From positions 682,001 through 746,000 of the forward strand of contig NZ_CP167068.1 of NCBI RefSeq assembly GCF_051055405.1: 64,000 bases of DNA. The letters run 5' to 3'. The notes beneath the pieces are model-generated. The model worked only from the letters and a program-made list of their open reading frames with translations, searched no databases and was not told the origin of the DNA. Shown piece after piece: positions 25,855-34,099 of the stretch. A program made the position numbers and the translations under genes. Each line of letters starts with the position of its first letter. The first letter of the stretch is position 1. This DNA is from Pseudolachnospira sp051055405 (GTDB lineage Bacteria > Bacillota > Clostridia > Lachnospirales > Lachnospiraceae).

Positions 25855-26130
25855 ATGTTTCCTAAAATTGTTCAGGTTGTTCCAACACAGGAACATACAG
25901 TATATGTTTATTTTGAAGATGGTAAAATTGTATGTTATGATGTAATGCCATTATTGGAGAAAGAGGTATTTGCCGTTTTGAAAGAACTTGAGTATTTTAT
26001 GCAAACCTGTACTATAATGAATGATACTTTGGCATGGGATGTGTCTGGAAATCGAGATAATACGAAATGTATTGATATTGACCCAGAAACATTATATGCG
26101 CTAGAGGCAGTAAAAGAGAAAATCGCATGA
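25855..26130 (+). CDS. DUF2442-family protein
   Basis: This 91-residue protein matches DUF2442 in size and pattern: VQVVPTQEHTVYVYFEDGKI, MPLLEK, FMQTCTIMNDTLAWDV and IDIDPETLYALE. DUF2442 proteins are often paired with DUF4160 proteins in toxin-antitoxin-like units. Here the partner has been reduced to a fragment just upstream, so this protein is an orphan. GAGAGG precedes the ATG. Its DNA is more AT-rich than the housekeeping genes nearby, in keeping with transfer. Confidence 0.8.
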   Translation: MFPKIVQVVPTQEHTVYVYFEDGKIVCYDVMPLLEKEVFAVLKELEYFMQTCTIMNDTLAWDVSGNRDNTKCIDIDPETLYALEAVKEKIA

Positions 26131-26310
26131 TTTTTTGATTTGTGGGGATGACAGATGAGAGTAAAACTTGGAGATGTTTGGGAATCCAGAAACTAATTCC
26201 AAAGGTTGGGATGAATGTGAATTATCCGAAAAACTTAATGCGTTAGGTGAATATGCATTAGCTGCGTAGAAATAAATTTTTCTCTTCCGCTTGGAAAAGA
26301 ACGAGAAAAA
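26131..26310 (+). other. Gene fragment between DUF2442 and rpmF
   Basis: Short broken frames such as ...NSKGWDECELSEKLNALGEY... ending at a TAG near 26270 read like the tail of a lost coding region with stops upstream. I do not recognise the family. Confidence 0.35.
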
Positions 26311-26314
26311 CCGG

Positions 26315-26343
26315 TTGACAAACAGGAGAATTGTTTGTATAAT
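26315..26343 (+). promoter_or_regulatory. Consensus promoter of rpmF
   Basis: TTGACA (26315-26320), 17 bases and TATAAT (26338-26343) match the sigma-A consensus exactly, as fits a ribosomal protein gene. Confidence 0.9.
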
Positions 26344-26401
26344 CGAAAAGTACGGTTTGAACCGAGTACGGGAAATTTAAGAAGATAGGAGGTCGAATCA
26401 C

Positions 26402-26584
26402 ATGTCTATTTGTCCCAAAAATAAATCCTCTAAGGCAAGAAGAGACAGCCGCAGAGCAAATTGGAAAATGAGCAAACCTACCTTGGTAAAATGCAGCAAA
26501 TGCGGTGCATTGATGGTACCTCATAGAGTATGCAAGGCTTGTGGCTCTTATAATAAGAGAGAGATTATTGCTCAGGAAGACTAA
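26402..26584 (+). CDS. rpmF: 50S ribosomal protein L32
   Basis: This 60-residue protein has the basic N terminus MSICPKNKSSKARRDSRRAN and a zinc ribbon with CSKCG and CKACG, as in the zinc-binding form of L32. AGGAGG lies nine bases before the ATG. The gene for a DUF177 (YceD-like) protein that usually sits directly upstream in Firmicutes is missing; instead an AT-rich accessory patch lies there, so the locus has been rearranged. Confidence 0.97.
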   Translation: MSICPKNKSSKARRDSRRANWKMSKPTLVKCSKCGALMVPHRVCKACGSYNKREIIAQED

Positions 26585-26595
26585 GAGAATCGGAA

Positions 26596-26626
26596 GGGCT
26601 CTCCGCGGTGGCGGAGGGTCCTTTTT
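26596..26626 (+). terminator. Terminator of rpmF
   Basis: An 11-bp stem (26596-26606 with 26611-26621, two G-U pairs), GGTG loop and five T follow the stop codon. Confidence 0.92.
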
Positions 26627-26822
26627 AAATATGTGAAAGTTTGTCAACAGGTCCACTTTGAGGAGTATCCCAAAGGTTGTATAATCCTCCAAACTGATGT
26701 AAGATAGAATTACTCAGTTTATAAGATAATATTGATTAGTGAATCCATAAAAATGCTTGTAAAATATTATTTAAATTATGAAAATAGGAATATGGTCAAA
26801 GATACCATTTAGGATAATCTGA

Positions 26823-26846
26823 GATTTTGCTCCTTGGGGCAAAATC
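26823..26846 (+). promoter_or_regulatory. Hairpin in the leader of the AlbA_2-domain gene
   Basis: GATTTTGC (26823-26830) pairs with GCAAAATC (26839-26846) just before the ribosome binding site AAGGAGC. A possible promoter, TTTGAG-17-TATAAT, lies at 26657-26685. Confidence 0.35.
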
Positions 26847-26870
26847 AAAAATTGCGAAAGGAGCCATCAT

Positions 26871-28335
26871 ATGGATTTAAAAACATTACAATCCATTCTT
26901 ACGATAGGAGAAACCATAGCGGTAGAATTTAAGCGCGGTGGGAACGGAATTGAATCAGACGCTTATGAAACAGTATGTTCTTTTCTGAATCGATTCGGTG
27001 GCGACATATTTATAGGTGTGTTGAATGACGGTACTGTGGTTGGTGTACCGAAGAAAGCGGCCTCTGATATGGTTAAGAATTTCATAAAGGTAGTGAGCAA
27101 TCCGGCATTGTTTGCTCCTACAGTATATCTCATGCCGGAAATTATCGAGTATGATGGAAAAACTATTATCCATGTGCATATTCCACCAAGTGCTGAGGTG
27201 CATAGTTATAAAAAGGTGATTTATGATCGTGTAGATGATGCAGATGTGAAAGTGACGGCTACCGGAGCGATTGCACAAATGTACATTCGTAAGCAGAATA
27301 TCTTTACAGAAAAGAAGATTTATCCATATGCAAAAGTGGAAGATCTGCGCTTGGATCTATTACCTAAGATACGAATCATGGCACAAAATCATGCGGGCGG
27401 GAGACATCCATGGATTGCTATGGATGACCAAGAACTGTTAAAGAGTGCCGGATTGTATTGGAAGAGATATCGCAACTGGAGAAGAAGGATTTAATCTGGC
27501 TGCTGTTATGCTGCTTGGTAAGGATGATGTTATCTTGAATGTAGCACCTGCTTATGTGACAGATGCACTTGTTCGCAAAGTCAATGTAGACAGGTATGAT
27601 GACCGGGAAGTGATAAAGACAAACTTGATTGAAAGTTATGACAGACTGATGGAATTTGGTAAAAAGCATTTGCCGGACAAGTTTTTCTTGGAAGATACAG
27701 TTAATAAGAGCCTTAGAAATACAATACTGAGAGAAATGGTAAGTAATGTGTTAATGCACCGGGAATTTTCCAATAGCTACACAGCAAAGTTTGTAATCGA
27801 AAAAGAGCGTATGTATGTGGAAAATGCAAACCGTGCTACAAGTGACGGATATATTACCATGGATAATTTAGAACCTAATCCTAAAAATCCGATTATTGCT
27901 TCTTTTTTCAGAAACATTGGATATGCGGATCAACTTGGTTCAGGTGTTCGTAACTTATTTAAGTATGGAAAATACTATTCAGGAAAGGAAACGGAATTTA
28001 TAGAAGGAGATGTATTTCGGATTATTGTTCCATTAGATGATGAATATTCCTATGACTTTGGTCAGACTGCAAGTGAGACCAATGAGACCAATGAGACTAA
28101 AAGCGAGACTAATCAGCTTAGATTGATTTCTAAATGGAGTTTGACGGACGAAGAGAAAAAAATTATGCTTTTGATTAAAGAAGAGCCGGCAATTACGCAA
28201 AAGGTACTTCATGAGAAGTCTGAGATTCCGCTGGGAACGATAAAGAGGATTTTACCAAGGTTGCAGAAGAATGGTGTGATAAGCCGAGTAGGAAATAATC
28301 GTTCAGGAGAATGGAAGCTTAACGAAAACAATTAA
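26871..28335 (+). pseudogene. AlbA_2-domain/RecG-like regulator, frameshifted
   Basis: Two frames together encode one ~487-residue protein of the group with an N-terminal AlbA_2 DNA-binding domain (ETIAVEFKRGGNGIESDAYE, NRFGGDIFIGVLNDGTVVGV), a middle ATPase-like domain (NTILREMVSNVLMHREFSNS; GSGVRNLFKYGKYYSG) and a C-terminal winged helix (LLIKEEPAITQKVLHEKSEI). At 27456-27460 the sequence TATTGG has one T too many: removing it gives SAGLYGRDIATGEEG and joins the frames. So the gene carries a +1 frameshift at about 27458-27459, either real decay or a base-calling error. Such proteins are common accessory regulators; the exact role is unknown. Confidence 0.82.
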
Positions 28336-28754
28336 ACGTCATATAAAAGAAATCGATAAAGGATTTATAAGGTCTTCTATGGTAAAATTAAAATCATAGG
28401 AGGCCTTTTATTATGGCAAGAGAAAAGAAATCAGTACATAAGGTACAAATGACAGAGGGAAAAAGGGAACATTATCCAGCAGCTCCTTCGGGAGTACGAC
28501 ATCCAGACCACAGAAGATATTCAGGATGCTCTTAGAGAGCTGTTGGGTGGCACCATCAAAGCCATACTTTGAAGTTATATTGAACCGCCGGATGCCGTCC
28601 GGGGCTTTCTTGGAAAATCTTAAGGAATTGTGATCTTGAGTGGGAGCCCCTTGCATTTCCATAGATTTATTGCTAAACTAAGATACGATTGTAACAGACC
28701 AAAATAAGGCGTGTTTGCCACCAGTAAGAATACCTGTGGAGATAGAGAAATTTT
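28336..28754 (+). other. 419-base stretch with an IS256 stub
   Basis: This stretch contains the broken transposase start described separately, then a short coding-like tail (YFEVILNRRMPSGAFLENL in a third frame, stop near 28632) that I do not recognise, and about 120 bases leading into the transpeptidase gene. No intact gene is present. Confidence 0.55.
28413..28572 (+). pseudogene. IS256-family transposase, N-terminal stub
   Basis: The stub starts at ATG 28413 behind AGGAGG with MAREKKSVHKVQMTEGKR, then after one extra G at about 28465-28467 continues in the next frame as NIIQQLLREYDIQTTEDIQD and ALRELLGGTIKAIL before a stop. This is the start of an IS256 (Mutator-type) transposase; more than 80 percent of the gene, including the catalytic region, is missing. 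No inverted repeats could be defined. Confidence 0.75.
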
Positions 28755-31277
28755 ATGAGCAAAGAAAAGCAAACTGCGATTCGGGGAAATCCCGCAGATA
28801 GAAAACGAGTGCGCCAGGTGTCGATAGAAGATCTGGACCAAACGGGGGCGCTTTCGGAGAATAGTCGGAAGCAGTTGGTTCCAAGTCGTTCTATAACGAA
28901 GGTGACAGTGGAAGACCTGGATGAAACCAGAACGTTCCCAGAGGTAATAGTGGAGGACATGGACGAAACCAGAACGTTCCCGGAGGTAATAGTGGAGGAC
29001 ATGGACGAAACTAGGACGTTCTCGAAGGTAATAGTGGAGGACATGGACGAAACTAGGACCTTTTCAAAGGTAATAGTGGAGGACATGGACGAAACCAGGA
29101 CCTTTCCAAAGGCGATAGTGGAGGACATGGACGAAACCAGGACCTTTCCAAAGGCGATAGTGGAGGACATGGACGAAACTAGGACTTTTCCGAAGGCAAT
29201 AGTGGAGGATATGGATGATACGCAGATTATTCCCACATTGCGTAAGGCCAAACAGAATTCTATGGCTGCGGAGGACAGCGTAGAAATCGAGGATTTAGAC
29301 GAGACACGAGTAATACCGTCGGTTTGTCTGGAGCATATAGAGCCGGAGCAGGAACCTAGTCCTGGCGAGATCGGGGAAGCGCTGATCCAGGCGGGGCAGG
29401 AAGCGTCGGCGGCGGAGGCTGTGTGTCCTGGTTGGAACCCTGAGCGGCCGGAACAAAGGATGAGGGATTTGGAGCCAGAGATTTCGATTACTCCGGTCAA
29501 TTCTGATACAGAATTCCGAGATCGGCCGCCGCGAAAGCCGCCGGAGCCGGAAACGCTGGAAAATGATTTCCCGGAGGAAGAGGGCCACGGCAAAAAGCGG
29601 GCGATTTTTGTGGGAATTGCAGTTGCTGCGGTTCTAGCCATCGCTCTAGGCGCATTTGGCGTCTATCGCATTTTAGAAAATAAGAAAATGCTAGCTTACT
29701 ATGAAACGCATTTTCTTCCCGCTACCACGATCAATGGGCAGGACTGCTCTGGGATGACGGCGGAAGAAGTGACGGAGCTTTTTTCAAAGGAAGTCCGGGA
29801 TTATTCTCTCACGATCCGAAGTATCGACGGAGCGGAAGATCGGATTTTAGCGTCGGAGATCGGGCTGGTGATGCGATTTGACGTAGATTTCCATGGTTTG
29901 CTTGCTTCCCAGGATAAATCGGGTTGGAGAAAAGCAGAGGAGAATCCGTCAGAATTGACATTTGTCAGCGGATGGGAATATGACGCAAAGCTGCTGAAGG
30001 ATCGGCTGAACGCCAGCGCGTTGTTCCAAAATATGACGGACTCAAAGGATGCGGAGATTGTTTACGATGAGACGGCCGCCCAGTTTGTACTGAACCCGGA
30101 AGTGATTGGAACCAAAGTGGATTTGGAACAGGTTTTTCGTTTAGCGCAAAATTCTGTGGAAACGCTGCAGACTACCTTGCCTTTGGAGGAAGCAGGCTGC
30201 TATTCTGCCGTAAAGCGGGCGGATGACGCCATGGCAAAGGCAGTAGAGACCATGAATGCCTATTTAAAGGCGCAGGTATCCTATTCTTTTGGGGAGAAGA
30301 AGGAAACGCTCACTCCAGAAAAGATCAAGGAAGCAATCTCCTATGATACGGCTTATCAGGTGACGCTGGATTCTTCCGTATTTGAAAACTGGGTGAAAGA
30401 ATTGGCGGAAAAATACAATACAGTGGGGAAATCCCGATCTTTTCGCAGTACGAAGAGCGGTACGGTTACGGTTAGCGGCGGAAATTATGGGTGGAAGATC
30501 AATCAGGAAAAGACCGTCGAGCAAGTTTTGGCCGCCGTACAGACGGGAGGAAGCGTGACGGAAGGGCCGGTCTATACTCAGGAAGGAAAGTCCCATGACA
30601 GTAATGACATCGGAGATACTTATATTGAGGTGGACTTGACTCATCAGGTCATTTATTACTATGAAAATGGTTCCAAAAAGCTAAGTTCTGATATGGTAAG
30701 CGGACGGGTTATCCGAAATACAAAGACGGTAAAGGGCGTGTATTATATCTATGACAAGGAACGGAACCGGACTCTAAAGGGAGCGGATTATTCTTCGGAT
30801 GTCAGCTATTGGATGCCCTTTTACGGAGGATACGGGCTTCATGACGCTACCTGGAGAAGCGAATTTGGTGGGAAGCAATATTTGACGAATGGTTCCCATG
30901 GATGTATCAATCTTCCTCTTAGTAAAGCAAAAAGCCTGTACAATATGATTTCAGAGGGGACGCCGGTTATTGTATTTGGCGGCGTGGATTCTTACGATGC
31001 GCCGGAGGAACCAGCGACGACCACAAAGGCGCCGGAGACCACGAAAAAACCAGAATCTACGACGAAGACGTCGGAGACCACGACAAAGAAACCGGAACCT
31101 ACGACCGAAGAGCCAAAGCCTACTACGGAGGAACCGACGCCTACCACAGAGGAGCCAGAGACCACAACTACCACGGAGGCGCAAACGGAGAAGCCGGAGC
31201 CTACGACGAAAGAAGAAACGAATTCGTCGGAAGATTCGGGAGAAGATTGGAAGGACCCGGAAGCTTTTCGGGAATAA
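28755..31277 (+). CDS. L,D-transpeptidase with cytosolic 14-residue repeats
   Basis: This 840-residue type II membrane protein has four parts. The ~280-residue N terminus is predicted to be cytosolic and contains eight tandem 14-residue repeats of the form VIVEDMDETRTFPE (residues 50-161), with diverged copies at 22-35 and near 176-189. One membrane helix follows (about 283-305). Outside come two putative peptidoglycan-binding modules (TTINGQDCSGMTAEEVTELF onwards) and a YkuD catalytic domain with HGCIN, Cys717 being the nucleophile that makes 3-3 peptidoglycan cross-links. The tail of ~90 residues is rich in Thr, Pro, Glu and Lys. The repeat region is unusual for this family. Cytosolic placement is inferred from the single helix. 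Confidence 0.88.
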   Translation: MSKEKQTAIRGNPADRKRVRQVSIEDLDQTGALSENSRKQLVPSRSITKVTVEDLDETRTFPEVIVEDMDETRTFPEVIVEDMDETRTFSKVIVEDMDETRTFSKVIVEDMDETRTFPKAIVEDMDETRTFPKAIVEDMDETRTFPKAIVEDMDDTQIIPTLRKAKQNSMAAEDSVEIEDLDETRVIPSVCLEHIEPEQEPSPGEIGEALIQAGQEASAAEAVCPGWNPERPEQRMRDLEPEISITPVNSDTEFRDRPPRKPPEPETLENDFPEEEGHGKKRAIFVGIAVAAVLAIALGAFGVYRILENKKMLAYYETHFLPATTINGQDCSGMTAEEVTELFSKEVRDYSLTIRSIDGAEDRILASEIGLVMRFDVDFHGLLASQDKSGWRKAEENPSELTFVSGWEYDAKLLKDRLNASALFQNMTDSKDAEIVYDETAAQFVLNPEVIGTKVDLEQVFRLAQNSVETLQTTLPLEEAGCYSAVKRADDAMAKAVETMNAYLKAQVSYSFGEKKETLTPEKIKEAISYDTAYQVTLDSSVFENWVKELAEKYNTVGKSRSFRSTKSGTVTVSGGNYGWKINQEKTVEQVLAAVQTGGSVTEGPVYTQEGKSHDSNDIGDTYIEVDLTHQVIYYYENGSKKLSSDMVSGRVIRNTKTVKGVYYIYDKERNRTLKGADYSSDVSYWMPFYGGYGLHDATWRSEFGGKQYLTNGSHGCINLPLSKAKSLYNMISEGTPVIVFGGVDSYDAPEEPATTTKAPETTKKPESTTKTSETTTKKPEPTTEEPKPTTEEPTPTTEEPETTTTTEAQTEKPEPTTKEETNSSEDSGEDWKDPEAFRE
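28902..29237 (+). repeat. Eight 42-base tandem repeats within the transpeptidase gene
   Basis: Eight in-frame units of 42 bases encode V/A-I-V-E-D-M-D-E-T-R-T-F-P/S-E/K. Units differ by silent and conservative changes, so the array is not freshly expanded, but its length could vary between strains. Confidence 0.93.
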
Positions 31278-31300
31278 TAGGAAATTTCCTATTGAATGAA

Positions 31301-31331
31301 AAAAGGGATGCTCCGAAAAGCATCCCTTTTT
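31301..31331. terminator. Bidirectional terminator
   Basis: A perfect 12-bp stem (31301-31312 with 31319-31330) with A-rich 5' and T-rich 3' sides can end both the transpeptidase gene and the converging pduL gene. Confidence 0.93.
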
Positions 31332-31344
31332 CGTGGGAGAAATT

Positions 31345-31920
31345 TTATTTTACCATCGTACCATATACTTCACCAGATGCAGGAGCCAAAGCATTGGCCT
31401 CGTCGGTATCGATATGTACGGCAGTAGCATAGGAAGCGCTGACGCGGACTACAACATCGCCGAAGATCAAAGAACGTTCCGGAGAGTCGATCTTCAAGCT
31501 GATGATGTCTTTATCCTTCAGACCCATCTCAGCGGCGTCTTCTGGGGTGATGTGCAGATGACGTTTCGCAGCAATCACGCCCTCGGTCAGCTCTACTTCA
31601 CCGGCAGGGCCAACCAGCTTGCAAGCACCGGTGCCTGCGATATCGCCGGACTCACGGATCGGAGCGCTGACACCAAGAGATCTAGCGTCGGTCAGAGAAA
31701 TCTCAACCTGAGTCTCCTTACGAACCGGTCCCAGTACGGACATTTTTAAAGTACCCTTCGGTCCAATTACCTGAACTTTTTCCTCAGCAGCGAACTGGCC
31801 GGGCTGGCTCAGCATTTTCTTTACTGTTAGTTCATGGCCTTTGCCAAACAGGATTTCCAGGTGCTCCTGTGATAAATGTAAATGTCTAGCGGAAGTTTCT
31901 ACTAATAATTTGCGGTCCAT
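31345..31920 (-). CDS. pduL: PduL-type phosphate propanoyltransferase/phosphotransacetylase
   Basis: This 191-residue enzyme interconverts acyl-CoA and acyl phosphate. Its metal-binding and active-site motifs are visible: ETSARHLHLSQEHLEILFG, AKRHLHITPEDAAEMGL and ATAVHIDTDEANA. The start is the ATG at 31918-31920 with GGAGG nine bases upstream; a longer frame upstream has no support. No microcompartment genes and no N-terminal encapsulation peptide are seen, so it probably acts in the cytosol in acetate or propionate metabolism, replacing Pta. Confidence 0.92.
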   Translation of the reverse strand: MDRKLLVETSARHLHLSQEHLEILFGKGHELTVKKMLSQPGQFAAEEKVQVIGPKGTLKMSVLGPVRKETQVEISLTDARSLGVSAPIRESGDIAGTGACKLVGPAGEVELTEGVIAAKRHLHITPEDAAEMGLKDKDIISLKIDSPERSLIFGDVVVRVSASYATAVHIDTDEANALAPASGEVYGTMVK

Positions 31921-32118
31921 CGTATGGTTCCTCCATTGTGTGGTTGTAAATTTATCATCATTATCATAGCGCGGACAGGCGGGGATGTCAAGGAAAACCA
32001 CAGGAAACTTGGGAGGTTCTGCTTATCTTTGGTGTCTTTTTGTTTCTAAATGAAAATGGGGTCTTCGAAGGGAATGAGAAAGGACTGGCCGGAGCCAGAA
32101 ATCAGCGAACTTAGATAA

Positions 32119-32160
32119 GCACCCCGGCATAGGTTATTAGTAAATCTGATGTCGGGGTGC
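32119..32160 (+). promoter_or_regulatory. Hairpin covering the sigK ribosome binding site
   Basis: A 12-bp stem (32119-32130 with 32149-32160, one G-U pair) with an 18-base loop ends seven bases before the GTG start of sigK. Its 3' arm contains GGGGTG, the only plausible ribosome binding site, and there is no T tract. It may limit translation. Confidence 0.55.
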
Positions 32161-32166
32161 CCACTT

Positions 32167-32793
32167 GTGAAAACATTTCCCAAACCCTTGTCTGCGCAGG
32201 AAGAAAAATATTATGTCGAACTTCTGGAAAAGGGGGACCGGGCGGCGAGGGACATCCTAATCGAACGAAATCTTCGTTTGGTGGCCCATCTGGTGAAAAA
32301 ATACAGCCAGAATGACCGGGATGTGGAGGACTTTATTTCTATCGGTACTGTTGGCCTGATCAAAGCAGTGGATACGTTCCGTGCAGGGAAAGGAAACCGA
32401 CTTTCTACTTATGCGGCTAGATGTATTGAAAACGAAATTTTGATGACCCTTCGCGCAGAGAGAAAATACCGGCGCGAAGTATCCCTGTTTGAACCCATTG
32501 GCACGGATAAAGAAGGCAATGAAATCCATCTGATGGACATCATGGAAAGTGAGACGACAGATATTGTCGGAGAGCTGTACCAGGAAGGGATGCTGAAAAG
32601 GCTGCACTCGTCGGTTTCGGTGACTTTGACTCCCCGTGAACTCAAAATATTGACACTTCGTTATGGACTTGGAACCGGCGGACAGGAGATGACCCAAAGG
32701 GAAGTAGCCGCTAAGATGGGAATCAGCCGGAGCTATGTCAGCCGTATTGAGAAAAAGGCGCTGGGAAAGTTAAAGCAGCAGCTGGAAAAATAA
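32167..32793 (+). CDS. sigK: Sporulation sigma factor SigK
   Basis: This ~208-residue sigma-70 family protein matches SigK: KTFPKPLSAQEEKYYVELLE at the N terminus, region 2 with RNLRLVAHLVKKYSQNDRDV and FISIGTVGLIKAVDTF, and region 4 with MTQREVAAKMGISRSYVSRI. It directs late mother-cell genes in sporulation. I prefer GTG 32167 because family members begin MKTFPKPL; an in-frame ATG at 32149 is within the hairpin. There is no obvious pro-sequence of the Bacillus type and the gene is not split by a skin element, as in many Clostridia. Confidence 0.9.
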   Translation: MKTFPKPLSAQEEKYYVELLEKGDRAARDILIERNLRLVAHLVKKYSQNDRDVEDFISIGTVGLIKAVDTFRAGKGNRLSTYAARCIENEILMTLRAERKYRREVSLFEPIGTDKEGNEIHLMDIMESETTDIVGELYQEGMLKRLHSSVSVTLTPRELKILTLRYGLGTGGQEMTQREVAAKMGISRSYVSRIEKKALGKLKQQLEK

Positions 32794-32854
32794 CTTCCTT
32801 ATTCGGGGGTCTTATGATACAATGGATACGAAAAACCAATCATTGGAGGATACC

Positions 32855-34069
32855 ATGGATTATAAGACCTATTTAAGAAATTATCCGGATCAGGACGGAC
32901 GGTACGGCCCTTACGGCGGCGCATATTTGCCGGAGCAGTTGGTGAAAGCTTTTCAGGAGGTAGACGAAGCCTATCAGACGATCTGCCATTCTTCCCAATT
33001 CATCAACGAGCTGCGGCGAATCCGCCGGGAATTTCAAGGCCGCCCGACGCCGGTTTATCATTGTGAACGGCTGTCTAAGATGGTGGGCGGAGCTCAGATT
33101 TATTTAAAGAGAGAAGATTTGAACCATACCGGAGCTCATAAGCTGAATCATTGTATGGGCGAGGGGCTCCTTGCAAAGTTTATGGGTAAGAAACGCCTGA
33201 TCGCCGAGACGGGAGCCGGACAGCACGGCGTGGCTCTGGCTACAGCCGCTGCGTTTTTTGGCCTCGAATGCGAGATTCATATGGGAGAAGTGGATATTGC
33301 CAAGCAGGCGCCCAATGTAACGCGGATGAAAATTCTCGGCGCGGAGGTGGTGCCGGTTACCCATGGGCTGAAGACCTTGAAGGAAGCGGTGGATTCTGCT
33401 TTTGAATCCTATGCGAAGAATTATAAAGACGCGATCTATTGTATTGGCTCTGCCGTAGGACCTCATCCGTTCCCTCTGATCGTCCGCGACTTCCAGTCTG
33501 TCATTGGATATGAGGCGAAAGAACAGTTTAAAGAGATGACCGGGCTGATGCCGGATATTGTCTGCGCCTGTGTGGGCGGCGGAAGCAACGCCATCGGTAC
33601 CTTTATTCCGTTTTTGGACGAGGCGGTGGATATCGTCGGCGTAGAACCTCTGGGACGTGGAAGCGCGCTGGGAGATCATGCCGCTTCTATGAAATACGGC
33701 GAAAAAGGCGTGATGCACGGTTTTGAAAGCTTGATGTTAAAGGACAGCGACGGGGAGCCGGCGCCGGTCTACTCTATTGCCAGCGGATTGGACTACCCTT
33801 CGGTGGGGCCGGAGCATGCGTTTCTCCATGATCTGGGGCGCATCCAGTATGACGCTGTCAGCGACGAAGAGGCCATGGACGCATTCTTTAAACTATCCCG
33901 CTATGAAGGCATTATTCCCGCTATCGAGAGCTCTCACGCCGTAGCATGGGCGATGAAAAAGGCCAAAGAGATGGGCCGTGGTTCCATTTTGGTAAACTTA
34001 AGCGGCCGCGGCGACAAGGATATTGATTACGTCGTAGAACATTATGGCTATGGAGAGCAGTTTTTATAA
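32855..34069 (+). CDS. trpB: Tryptophan synthase beta chain-like protein
   Basis: This 404-residue PLP enzyme belongs to the TrpB family, which makes tryptophan from indole and serine. The PLP lysine is K96 in LNHTGAHKLNHCMGEGLLAK, and the phosphate loop is CVGGGSNAIGTF. The ATG at 32855 has GGAGGA upstream; an earlier in-frame ATG at 32822 lacks a site. It stands alone with no trpA or other trp genes in the window. The active-site segment reads HKLNH instead of the usual HKINN, so it may be a specialised stand-alone enzyme that salvages indole. Confidence 0.87.
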   Translation: MDYKTYLRNYPDQDGRYGPYGGAYLPEQLVKAFQEVDEAYQTICHSSQFINELRRIRREFQGRPTPVYHCERLSKMVGGAQIYLKREDLNHTGAHKLNHCMGEGLLAKFMGKKRLIAETGAGQHGVALATAAAFFGLECEIHMGEVDIAKQAPNVTRMKILGAEVVPVTHGLKTLKEAVDSAFESYAKNYKDAIYCIGSAVGPHPFPLIVRDFQSVIGYEAKEQFKEMTGLMPDIVCACVGGGSNAIGTFIPFLDEAVDIVGVEPLGRGSALGDHAASMKYGEKGVMHGFESLMLKDSDGEPAPVYSIASGLDYPSVGPEHAFLHDLGRIQYDAVSDEEAMDAFFKLSRYEGIIPAIESSHAVAWAMKKAKEMGRGSILVNLSGRGDKDIDYVVEHYGYGEQFL

Positions 34070-34099
34070 AAGCAGAAAGTTTTTCGAAAGGAGTATGTG

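Noticed and set aside
28902..29237. Regular repeats that could look like a CRISPR array.
   Set aside because: The units are directly adjacent, have no unique spacers and are in frame within a coding gene.
28673..29641. A 322-codon open frame on the minus strand across the transpeptidase repeats.
   Set aside because: It is the antisense of the 42-base tandem repeats, has biased Ser/Val composition and no ribosome site. The plus frame has clear domains.
32021..32120. An inverted pair GCTTATCT/AGATAAGC flanking the region upstream of sigK.
   Set aside because: Eight-base arms 84 bases apart are expected by chance and the right arm runs into the stronger hairpin at 32119-32160.
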